A stretch of 49,451 nucleotides of DNA, from contig JBKCPL010000046.1 of assembly GCA_046309355.1 (NCBI GenBank), forward strand, positions 1 to 49,451. Reading direction: 5' to 3'. The DNA is from CAYSBE01 sp046309355 (GTDB lineage: Bacteria > Bacteroidota > Bacteroidia > UKL13-3). A program made the position numbers and the translations under genes. The notes under the pieces were generated by a model that was given only the letters and a program-made list of their open reading frames with translations, was not told where the DNA came from and made no database searches. Of the stretch, positions 33,855-41,152 are shown piece by piece. Position 1 is the stretch's first letter, and the number at the start of each line of letters is the position of its first letter.

Positions 33855-34244
33855 ATGAAAAAAATTAACGTATTGCTGACAGCTTTATTCGTGTGCTTTA
33901 TTTTTTCAGTAAACACAACGAACGCCTCACTCCCAATTAAAACAGAAAAAGGAAAGGTGGTTAAAACAGAACAACAGGTTTTAACAAATGAATCTGTGGT
34001 CGAATTAAACAAAGCCAACGATTCACAAAAAACAGAGGTAAGGGCAAAAAACACCATTACTCAAAACGCAATGGATGAAAAGTGGGTACTGGTTCTTCTT
34101 TGGTTCTTCTTGGGTGGTTTTGCCGCTCACCGTTGGTACAAAGGAAAACCCGCACTAAATAACATACTTTTTATTTTAACAGCTGGCGGATGTGGTATTT
34201 GGGCCATTATTGACCTGGTAAACATATTGACAGATAAATTTTAA
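33855..34244 (+). CDS. TM2 domain protein
   Basis: A 129-residue protein with a signal peptide or first anchor (3-24), a Lys/Glu/Thr-rich extracytoplasmic linker (about 28-72) and a C-terminal TM2 domain: WVLVLLWFFLGGFAAHRWY (about 77-95) and ILFILTAGGCGIWAIIDLVNIL (about 103-124) with the polar DL motif. TM2 proteins are widespread and uncharacterised; some in this phylum lie next to DUF2752 genes as here. A strong terminator follows 21 nt after the stop. Confidence 0.88.
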   Translation: MKKINVLLTALFVCFIFSVNTTNASLPIKTEKGKVVKTEQQVLTNESVVELNKANDSQKTEVRAKNTITQNAMDEKWVLVLLWFFLGGFAAHRWYKGKPALNNILFILTAGGCGIWAIIDLVNILTDKF

Positions 34245-34265
34245 TTCTCAATTTTCATGTTTTAT

Positions 34266-34293
34266 AAAGCCGACATTTAATGTCGGCTTTTTT
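34266..34293. terminator. Rho-independent terminator
   Basis: An 11-bp perfect stem (AAAGCCGACAT with ATGTCGGCTTT) with a TTA loop, then T's up to 34293. It closes the TM2 gene and, being symmetric with A's on its left, may also serve mnmG arriving from the right. It is the only clear intrinsic terminator I found in the window. Confidence 0.85.
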
Positions 34294-34299
34294 ATTTAT

Positions 34300-36162
34300 C
34301 TATCGGCCCAAATGTATCATCAGCACACTTATATCTGCCGGTGAAATTCCGCTTATACGCGATGCCTGACCCAATGTGGCAGGGCGTTGTTTAATAAGTT
34401 TTTCCCTGGCTTCAGACGAAAGGGATTTAACTGCGCCAAAATCGAACGCATCGTTTATTTTTATATTCTCCAGCCGGTTCATTTTTTCTACCACCAACTT
34501 TTCCTTTTCCAGGTAACCCTCATACTTCATTAATACTTCGGCTTGCAGACGTGCTTCATCATCATACCCACCCAGAAAGCCATGAACCACCGGTAGGCTC
34601 ATCATGTCGTTTAGTGTAACCTGAGGCCTGCTTAAAATCTGATCGAGTTTATAGTTTTGAACGATTGGAGCTGTTCCTAATTGTTCAAGTAGCGGATTTG
34701 CTTCGGCCGGGGTAATGGAGGTTTTTCTAAAGTATTTTACTATAGAATCTGTATGGCGAACCTTCTCCTTCATAGTATCGAAGCGTTCTTTTGACGCAAG
34801 TCCCAGCTTGTGCCCCAGTTCGGTCAATCGTATATCAGCATTATCCTGCCGAAGCATGATGCGGTATTCAGCACGAGAAGTAAACATGCGGTATGGTTCA
34901 TCGGTGCCTTTATTTACCAAATCATCAATAAGTACACCGATATATGCCTCAGACCTTTTCAACACCACGGGTTCCTTTTCATGTATTTTCTGATGAGCAT
35001 TAATGCCCGCCATTAAACCCTGGCATGCGGCCTCTTCATAGCCCGTTGTGCCGTTAATCTGTCCGGCAAAATACAAACCCTCAATTAGGTGTGTTTCCAG
35101 TGTCAGCTTAAGTTGAGTGGGTGGAAAATAGTCGTATTCTATAGCATATCCCGGTCTGAAAATCTTGGCGTTTTCAAATCCCGGTATTAAACGCAAAGCT
35201 TTGTGTTGAATATGATCGGGCAAAGACGTAGAAAAACCGTTCACATATATCTCAACGGTATTCCACCCCTCGGGCTCTACAAATATCTGATGCCTCTCCC
35301 GCTCAGCAAATCGATTAATTTTATCTTCAATAGACGGGCAATACCGTGGCCCCAGCCCCTGTATTCTTCCCGCATACATGGGCGATTCGTCAAACCCGGT
35401 TCGTAAAATTTCGTGCACCGATTCATTGGTATACGTAATCCAGCAGCACCGTTGATTACTCACAGGCACAGTTTGGTTGCTGTATGAAAATTTGCCCGGG
35501 TTGTCATCTCCATGCTGCATTTCCATTCGGCTATAATCAAGCGACCTGCCGTCTACCCTTGGTGGTGTACCCGTTTTCATTCGTCCCGATTCAAAACCCA
35601 GTTCAACCAGTTGTTCGGTAATTCCGCCAGCGGCTTTTTCTCCTATTCGCCCTCCACCAAACTGTTTTGTACCAATATGTATGATTCCGTTTAAAAACGT
35701 TCCGCTTGTTAAAATAACCGCCTTCGACCGTATTTCCTGTCCCATACCGGTCACCACACCGCAAGCACGCCCGTCCTTGACAATAATTTGCCGCACCATA
35801 TCCTGCCAGAAATCAACATTTGGGGTTTGTTCAAGGTGTTCGCGCCAATACTGACTGAAAAGCATGCGGTCATTTTGTGTTCGAGGGCTCCACATGGCCG
35901 GACCCTTTGAGCGGTTTAATATTCTGAATTGAATAGTTGATTTATCGCTAACAATACCCGAATAGCCGCCCATTGCATCTATTTCTCTTACAATCTGGCC
36001 CTTAGCTATACCACCCATAGCCGGATTGCAGCTCATCTGCGCAATTTTGGTCATGTCCATAGTGATAAGCAATACGCGTGAGCCCATTGTAGCAGCAGAT
36101 ACTGCGGCCTCACATCCGGCATGACCGGCACCTACTACAATGATATCATATTCATTAAACAT
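34300..36162 (-). CDS. mnmG: tRNA U34 carboxymethylaminomethyl synthase subunit
   Basis: FAD-dependent partner of MnmE, forming 5-carboxymethylaminomethyl-uridine at the wobble base. The 620 residues have the FAD Rossmann fold IIVVGAGHAGCEAA (about 8-21), CNPAMGGIAKGQIVREIDAMGG (about 45-67), TGTFLNG (about 153-159), CGYCPS-like SIEDKINRF and the C-terminal MnmE/tRNA-binding helices ending SRISGISPADISVLMIHLGR. In many bacteria mnmG lies close to the replication origin and the parAB genes; here a parS site lies 33 nt upstream of its start codon, in the spacer to ybeY. Confidence 0.97.
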   Translation of the reverse strand: MFNEYDIIVVGAGHAGCEAAVSAATMGSRVLLITMDMTKIAQMSCNPAMGGIAKGQIVREIDAMGGYSGIVSDKSTIQFRILNRSKGPAMWSPRTQNDRMLFSQYWREHLEQTPNVDFWQDMVRQIIVKDGRACGVVTGMGQEIRSKAVILTSGTFLNGIIHIGTKQFGGGRIGEKAAGGITEQLVELGFESGRMKTGTPPRVDGRSLDYSRMEMQHGDDNPGKFSYSNQTVPVSNQRCCWITYTNESVHEILRTGFDESPMYAGRIQGLGPRYCPSIEDKINRFAERERHQIFVEPEGWNTVEIYVNGFSTSLPDHIQHKALRLIPGFENAKIFRPGYAIEYDYFPPTQLKLTLETHLIEGLYFAGQINGTTGYEEAACQGLMAGINAHQKIHEKEPVVLKRSEAYIGVLIDDLVNKGTDEPYRMFTSRAEYRIMLRQDNADIRLTELGHKLGLASKERFDTMKEKVRHTDSIVKYFRKTSITPAEANPLLEQLGTAPIVQNYKLDQILSRPQVTLNDMMSLPVVHGFLGGYDDEARLQAEVLMKYEGYLEKEKLVVEKMNRLENIKINDAFDFGAVKSLSSEAREKLIKQRPATLGQASRISGISPADISVLMIHLGR

Positions 36163-36194
36163 TTGAAAATCAATTAATTATATAAATATCACGA

Positions 36195-36210
36195 TGTTTC
36201 ACGTGAAACG
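36195..36210. promoter_or_regulatory. parS site 1 (ParB-binding)
   Basis: TGTTTCACGTGAAACG matches 15 of 16 positions of the widely conserved parS consensus TGTTTCACGTGAAACA; the inner 14 bases are a perfect palindrome. ParB spreads from such sites to organise and segregate the origin region. It occupies the 50-bp spacer between ybeY and mnmG. Confidence 0.88.
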
Positions 36211-36212
36211 TG

Positions 36213-36677
36213 TTAAAACTGACGCAAAGATAGAAATTCGGCCTCCTTTGTGCGCATTACCAACTTTTGTTTTTTGGTTTTATCGTGGTATCCGCACAAA
36301 TGTAAAACACCATGTATCATTACTCGATGAAGTTCCTCTTTAATTGAAATGTTGTATAATTTAGCATGTTCATGCACACGATCAATACTGATATAAATAT
36401 CACCCGACAATTCCTTGCCGCTTGATAGTTCAAACGTTATAATATCCGTAAAGTAATCATGATTCAAATGCTGCTTATTCATCTGCAGCAAAAATGTGTC
36501 GGAACAAAAGTTGTAGGAAAGGAACCCAATTTTGTAGCCCTCTCGATTAGCGCACAACGTAATCCAGTTGCGGAGATGTGTGGTATCGCGCAAACGATAG
36601 GACACATCCACAGTATTGAATGCTATGGGGTTAGTTAAGGAGGGTAACGGTGCCGATTTTTTTGTATTCTTTACCAT
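36213..36677 (-). CDS. ybeY: Endoribonuclease YbeY
   Basis: A 154-residue metal-dependent endoribonuclease for 16S rRNA maturation and ribosome quality control. I use the ATG at 36677 (MVKNTKKSAPL), which overlaps the upstream gene by 47 nt; the frame is open further but has no better start. Signatures are CSDTFLLQMNKQHLNHDYFTDIITF (key Asn and Thr-Asp) and the zinc motif HGVLHLCGYHDK (about 121-132). The canonical third ligand His of HGxLHLxGYDH is replaced by Asp, with a His just before it; Bacteroidota members commonly show such a change. It is coupled to the T9SS protein upstream and lies before parS and mnmG. Confidence 0.93.
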   Translation of the reverse strand: MVKNTKKSAPLPSLTNPIAFNTVDVSYRLRDTTHLRNWITLCANREGYKIGFLSYNFCSDTFLLQMNKQHLNHDYFTDIITFELSSGKELSGDIYISIDRVHEHAKLYNISIKEELHRVMIHGVLHLCGYHDKTKKQKLVMRTKEAEFLSLRQF

Positions 36678-38391
36678 CGAGGTCAAAGATAGTAAATTGG
36701 TAAAGATATACCCCAACAGGACAAAGTACACCGTCATTGTCCCTTCCATTCCAGCCGGTAGTCAGGTCTTTTTTAGCAAAAACCAACCCGCCCCAACGAT
36801 CAAAAATTTCTACACCGGATTTCTTAATGTCGAGGTAGCTGCCCCTTACATTAAACTCATCGTTTTGGCCAAAAGGAACAAATGCATTTGGTATATAAAT
36901 AGCTGTTTCACCCCTTACAATAGCCCTATTAGAATACATAACAGGGTATAGGTTACCAGGAGAAGACACACGGTTAGCTGACAAAACATAGTATATGCCA
37001 TACTTTCCAGAAAGATTAAGTGCGTTTGCATCTGTAAATACCGAATCGGCAGCAGAAATCGTTGCCAATGAAGATAAAACAATGCTGTTCAAGTCGTTTA
37101 CTACAGCCCTGTAAAGTGTGTAATAGTCAACTGGCCATACCGGATTTCTGTTCCACGATAGCGTAACGTCTGAATTTTTCAGATTTGTAGTAAGTACCAA
37201 GTTGCTGCACACTTTGCTCGTACCGGAATTGATACCGCACAAATCCCGTGCTTTTGCACTGAACCGGTAAAGCATACTGTTGTTTTCTGAGAACATATAC
37301 TGAAAGGGAGCTGTGGGTTTTCGTATGACTTCCTCATTTTTTATACCTGCCTCTGTTACATCTAAAAGCACCAGTCCGGCCTCACCACCATTCAGCACTT
37401 CCATAGTAAGAACTATGGGTCCTGTTCCATCGGCATTATTGCTGATATTGTGAATGACAATCTCATCGGGATCATTTCTAAATCGGGAATTAAAAATTAT
37501 TCGGTTAGATGAGCTGCTGTATACACCAGGGCTATCGGCAAAAGCACGCACAAAGTATTCATGACCATTACCTGTCGTGTATGAATCATTGTAAATCAAT
37601 ACATTAGCGCTAAATGAATCCAACAAACTCCACAACCCACCGTTAATTCTTCTGTAAAGGTACTGGCTGCGGATGCCCCAACCTTTGTAACTAGACCACT
37701 GCAAGTTCAGCCTTTGATTGCAGGTATCAGCAGTATATTTTAGGAAAATGGATGTATGTGGATTAATGCCAAAAACGCGTGGGTTATTGCAGCTGTCGCG
37801 AGAAAGTAAATCATAGGTTTGACTTCCAGTATTTCCATTTACGCCCATATCTAACCAGTTGGTGTCGCGGGTTCCTCCAGGCGAAATATCAATTGGATTT
37901 CCGGAATTATCTATTCTGTACAAACTAAAATTCAGAAAATCGGATGCCCTGTTTCCCTTCCATCCAACAAGCATATTTCCGGTTACTATATCAACACTTA
38001 CAGAGTCTAAAAAAACCGTATCGGGTGGCAGGTTATCTACAACAAGCGTATCAGAAAAAACCGAATAATCGGGACCGCAACTATCTACATATTCAATAAA
38101 GTAGTACCATAGTGTGGGCGTCCCTGGATTAGCATTTACGTGAAGATAGGTCTCTGCATTCTTAGTTGTAATGGAATCTAAGATGGAAAATGAACCCGAT
38201 GAGCCATTTCGTGCCCACACGTAATAGGTATAAAAAAGGCTGCACGTGTCGGTAGATGGGAAGAAAAACAGCCGGTTATCGGTTGATGCTTGTTGCCTGC
38301 ACACGCGCCTCATTCTGGGTGCGGTTGACCCAAAACTAAGTTCGCACGCAGCGAGGATTAAAACGATTATAAGTAAAACCTCTTTTCTCAC
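36631..38391 (-). CDS. Secreted protein with type B T9SS sorting domain
   Basis: A 586-residue precursor, started at the GTG at 38391 because it forms a GTGA overlap with the upstream peptidase stop and yields a compact signal sequence (RKEVLLIIVLILAACELSFG). Fibronectin/Ig-like repeats rich in Asp, Ser and Asn occupy about 40-480; Cys pairs recur. The C-terminal 95 residues are a gliding-motility-associated (type B) sorting domain: IPNAFVPFGQNDEFNV, EIFDRWGGLVF, WNGRDNDG and GVYLYQFTIFD. It should be exported by the type IX system and attached to or released from the surface. Its 3' end overlaps ybeY. Confidence 0.9.
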   Translation of the reverse strand: MRKEVLLIIVLILAACELSFGSTAPRMRRVCRQQASTDNRLFFFPSTDTCSLFYTYYVWARNGSSGSFSILDSITTKNAETYLHVNANPGTPTLWYYFIEYVDSCGPDYSVFSDTLVVDNLPPDTVFLDSVSVDIVTGNMLVGWKGNRASDFLNFSLYRIDNSGNPIDISPGGTRDTNWLDMGVNGNTGSQTYDLLSRDSCNNPRVFGINPHTSIFLKYTADTCNQRLNLQWSSYKGWGIRSQYLYRRINGGLWSLLDSFSANVLIYNDSYTTGNGHEYFVRAFADSPGVYSSSSNRIIFNSRFRNDPDEIVIHNISNNADGTGPIVLTMEVLNGGEAGLVLLDVTEAGIKNEEVIRKPTAPFQYMFSENNSMLYRFSAKARDLCGINSGTSKVCSNLVLTTNLKNSDVTLSWNRNPVWPVDYYTLYRAVVNDLNSIVLSSLATISAADSVFTDANALNLSGKYGIYYVLSANRVSSPGNLYPVMYSNRAIVRGETAIYIPNAFVPFGQNDEFNVRGSYLDIKKSGVEIFDRWGGLVFAKKDLTTGWNGRDNDGVLCPVGVYLYQFTIFDLDGKEYKKIGTVTLLN

Positions 38392-39671
38392 GTATGTTTT
38401 TTTCCGGCAATTATAGTACACATACTGTCGGGATGAAGATACAGTTGAGTTAATTCCATAATTCGTTCAGGACTTATGGTATTTATTACGTTCAAGTAGC
38501 CGTAATAGTATTCATAGGTGAGCTCATAATCAATTAGTGTTTTGTAGTAATTAGCCAAAGAAAACACTCCATCAAAGCCCCTTACAAAACTTCCCAGGTA
38601 GTAATTTCTAACCGTTTGTAACTCGCTTGTCGATATGGGGCTTTTTATTAGTGCCATTAATTCGGCCCGGGTTTCATCAATAACCTGATTCACCAATGAG
38701 GCATTAACCTCTGCACCTATATAGAAACAACCTGCATCTATGTAAGAGTCAACAGACGAATAAATGCCATAAGTCAACCCCTTTTCCTCACGAATATTTT
38801 TCATTAAACGAGAACCGAAATACCCACCAAGAATCATATTCACGATTGTAAGCTCGCGGTAGTCTGGGTGTTTTCTGTTAAATAACGGTTTACCCATCCT
38901 TACTGAGCACTGAACCGCATCAGACTTTTCAACCCATACACGGTCGGGAACAAACGTATGTGCTGAGATTATTGCTGATGCAACGTGGTCTGCATCTGTC
39001 AGCCCATCAATTATTTTGCCAATACCCAGCATTACAGAATCCGTTATATTTCCGGCCACAACCACATAGCTGGGTTTTTTATTTAACACACGTCTGTAAA
39101 AGCCCATAACTGTTTCACGTGAAATATTTTGTATATCTTGTTGATTTACAGCACTTCCATAGTAATTTTGAGAACCAAAAATGGAAGCGTTAAATGCTTT
39201 TCGTGCTAAATAGGATGTTTTTTGTTCATTGACCAGCAACTGTTGAATCGTGTTTTCTTTGTATATATCTATCTCATTATCAGGATAATTGGCCTCTTCA
39301 AGCAGTTCGCGCAAAATTCCGGTGCATTCCGGTAAAAATTTAGGCAGGCAATACAAGGTAATTGAGCCCTCATCGCGGTTGCTTTGTGTGTTTAAGTATG
39401 CACCCTGATTATCGAGAAGTATGGCGATTTCTTCTGACGAATGTTTTTGTGTTCCTTCGGGCATCAGCTGTATGGCCGCAGTGGCAATTCCGTTGGCCGG
39501 CTGATGCTTTACACCGCACGGATAATAAAAATCCAGTTTAAGTACATCGTTTTGTGCATCGTGCACAAAGTAAACGGGGACGTCATTAATCAGGGTTTTT
39601 TGTCCTTCACGCAACGTAAACCCTGTTATTTGTTCTGCTGCCGGAGCTCTTTTTCTGTCTGGTAAATTCAC
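38388..39671 (-). CDS. M16 peptidase-like subunit, catalytically inactive type
   Basis: A 427-residue M16 protein started at the GTG at 39671, which forms a GTGA overlap with the stop of the upstream M16 gene (a TTG at 39701 would add 10 residues). It lacks the HxxEH zinc motif: the corresponding stretch reads ATAAIQLMPEGTQKHSSEE. It keeps the C-terminal RxxxGLTYGIYS-type loop (EEKGLTYGIYSSVDSY, about 300). This is the substrate-holding partner of the active subunit encoded just upstream, as in other heterodimeric M16 peptidases. The parS site 2 lies within its coding sequence. Confidence 0.92.
   Translation of the reverse strand: MNLPDRKRAPAAEQITGFTLREGQKTLINDVPVYFVHDAQNDVLKLDFYYPCGVKHQPANGIATAAIQLMPEGTQKHSSEEIAILLDNQGAYLNTQSNRDEGSITLYCLPKFLPECTGILRELLEEANYPDNEIDIYKENTIQQLLVNEQKTSYLARKAFNASIFGSQNYYGSAVNQQDIQNISRETVMGFYRRVLNKKPSYVVVAGNITDSVMLGIGKIIDGLTDADHVASAIISAHTFVPDRVWVEKSDAVQCSVRMGKPLFNRKHPDYRELTIVNMILGGYFGSRLMKNIREEKGLTYGIYSSVDSYIDAGCFYIGAEVNASLVNQVIDETRAELMALIKSPISTSELQTVRNYYLGSFVRGFDGVFSLANYYKTLIDYELTYEYYYGYLNVINTISPERIMELTQLYLHPDSMCTIIAGKKHT
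39111..39126. promoter_or_regulatory. parS site 2 (ParB-binding)
   Basis: TGTTTCACGTGAAATA, again 15/16 to the parS consensus with one change (C to T at position 15). It lies inside the M16b coding sequence, 2.9 kb from site 1. Coding constraint does not explain the match. Confidence 0.85.
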
Positions 39672-40903
39672 GGTTTGGCCTGGTAATAAAGGGTTGAACA
39701 ATTGTTGGGGCGCAATACGCGGGCCGCTACGCGCAACAAATCGGATTCACTTACAACATCGTAAAAATGGTCTTCTTTCCCGAATTCGTTTAGCCTACCT
39801 ATAAACTCGCAATAGGCTAGTTTCATAGCACGGTTCAGCACTTTCATATTTCCGAAATGCGTATTGGTTTTAGCCCTGTTTTTAAGTTTTTGCAAAGCCT
39901 CATCCGAAACTCCGCTGGAAAGAAATCTTTCCAATGTGTTTTCAAGTTCAACATTGGCTTTGTCAAGCGAAACGCCTTCCATTACTTTTCCTTCAACCAG
40001 CAACAGTCCGGGATCTGCATCGGCTGTAATATAACAGTCCAGTTCGCTGAATATACGTTGTTTTTTCACCAACTCGTTGTACAGAAAAGCCGATCTTCCC
40101 GCACCCAGGTAATCGGAAAGCAAGTCGGTTGCGTAAAAGTCAGTGTCGATACGCCCGCATGTGTGCCAGGCTTTTACTAGCATGTCTACCGGAACATCGG
40201 CTACTACGTGTTTAAAACGAGGGGTCTGCTGTTCGGGTTCAGAATCGTATGCTTGCCTCACAACGGGTTTTGATGGAATGGGGGTAAACCATTTTTCACA
40301 TAATTGCTCGACACGTTGCAGACTAATATTTCCGCCTACAACCAAAATGGCGTTATTCGGGCAATAATAGTTGGCAAAAAACGACTTTACATCATCGAGT
40401 GTAGCCTGTGCTATATGGTCTGTTTTTTCACCAATTGTCGGCCAACGGTACGGGTGACGTGAATAAGCCAAGGGCAGCAAATGCAGCCATACATCGCCAT
40501 AAGGCTGGTTCAGGTAACGCTCTTTAAACTCCTCAATTACCACGCCCTTTTGGGTATCGAGCGATTTTGGGCTGAATGCCAGCGATAACATACGATCAGA
40601 TTCAAGCCAGAACCCCGTTTCTATGTTAGCTGCGGGCAAACTCAGGTAATAGTTAGTGATATCGTTGCTGGTAAACGCATTGTTTTCGCCACCGGCATAC
40701 TGAAGTGGCGTGTCGTACTCAGGGATATTTACAGAACCTCCAAACATTAAATGTTCAAACAGGTGAGCAAAGCCGGTTTTTTCCGGATTTTCATCTTTTG
40801 ACCCCACCCGGTAAAGAATATTCATTACCGCCAGCTGTGTGGAAGTGTCGGGCAGATGAAAAACCGTAAGCCCGTTGGGTAAAACAAAGCGTGTATAATC
40901 CAT
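39668..40903 (-). CDS. M16 family zinc metallopeptidase, active subunit
   Basis: A 411-residue pitrilysin/processing-peptidase-type enzyme. The zinc site is intact: HLFEHLMFGG (HxxEH, about 47-51) with the distal Glu in VIEEFKERYLN (about 118-128), and ENNAFTSNDITNYYLS after it. It lacks a signal peptide, so it acts in the cytosol or is exported by another route. First gene of the operon M16a-M16b-T9SS protein-ybeY-mnmG; it reads leftwards from 40904, where the rightward rluB-type gene begins on the other side. A DnaA box lies 7 nt upstream of its start codon. Confidence 0.94.
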   Translation of the reverse strand: MDYTRFVLPNGLTVFHLPDTSTQLAVMNILYRVGSKDENPEKTGFAHLFEHLMFGGSVNIPEYDTPLQYAGGENNAFTSNDITNYYLSLPAANIETGFWLESDRMLSLAFSPKSLDTQKGVVIEEFKERYLNQPYGDVWLHLLPLAYSRHPYRWPTIGEKTDHIAQATLDDVKSFFANYYCPNNAILVVGGNISLQRVEQLCEKWFTPIPSKPVVRQAYDSEPEQQTPRFKHVVADVPVDMLVKAWHTCGRIDTDFYATDLLSDYLGAGRSAFLYNELVKKQRIFSELDCYITADADPGLLLVEGKVMEGVSLDKANVELENTLERFLSSGVSDEALQKLKNRAKTNTHFGNMKVLNRAMKLAYCEFIGRLNEFGKEDHFYDVVSESDLLRVAARVLRPNNCSTLYYQAKP

Positions 40904-40909
40904 GCTTTT

Positions 40910-40918
40910 TGTGGATAA
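40910..40918. promoter_or_regulatory. Perfect DnaA box
   Basis: TGTGGATAA is the reverse complement of the consensus DnaA box TTATCCACA. A one-mismatch box (TGTGTGTAA) lies at 40951-40959. One perfect box alone can arise by chance; the surroundings make it notable. Confidence 0.5.
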
Positions 40919-40931
40919 TATAGTGAGCCAA

Positions 40932-40939
40932 CGAATTTA
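40932..40939 (-). promoter_or_regulatory. -7-like element of the M16 operon
   Basis: On the minus strand TAAATTCG (7/8 to TAnnTTTG), 28 nt before the M16a ATG; the DnaA box would lie in the leader. Confidence 0.28.
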
Positions 40940-40940
40940 C

Positions 40941-41030
40941 CCATTTATTTTGTGTGTAAGCCATTTAATGGCCCGGAATAGTAAAATGTATGTCAGCATC
41001 GCAATCGAATAATAGACACAAAATAAATGG
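40941..41030. repeat. 15-bp perfect inverted repeat in the divergent spacer
   Basis: CCATTTATTTTGTGT at 40941-40955 is repeated in inverted orientation at 41016-41030 (ACACAAAATAAATGG), 60 bp apart, and a third CCATTTA is part of a near-palindrome GCCATTTAATGGC at 40960-40972. It sits between the M16a and pseudouridine synthase genes. Confidence 0.75.
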
Positions 41031-41127
41031 CTCGACATAAAACAATGATTATCAAGTAGTAAAACACATTAGCGGTCGTCTGTCATCAACACATGTTGAA
41101 AAGCTGCTCATTCGACTAATTATAGCG

Positions 41128-41135
41128 TACCTTTG
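41128..41135 (+). promoter_or_regulatory. -7 element of the pseudouridine synthase gene
   Basis: TACCTTTG (8/8, followed by C) ends 17 nt before the ATG at 41153. CTG at 41104-41106 is a one-mismatch -33 at 21 nt. Confidence 0.45.
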
Positions 41136-41152
41136 CGCCTTATTACCTGCAC

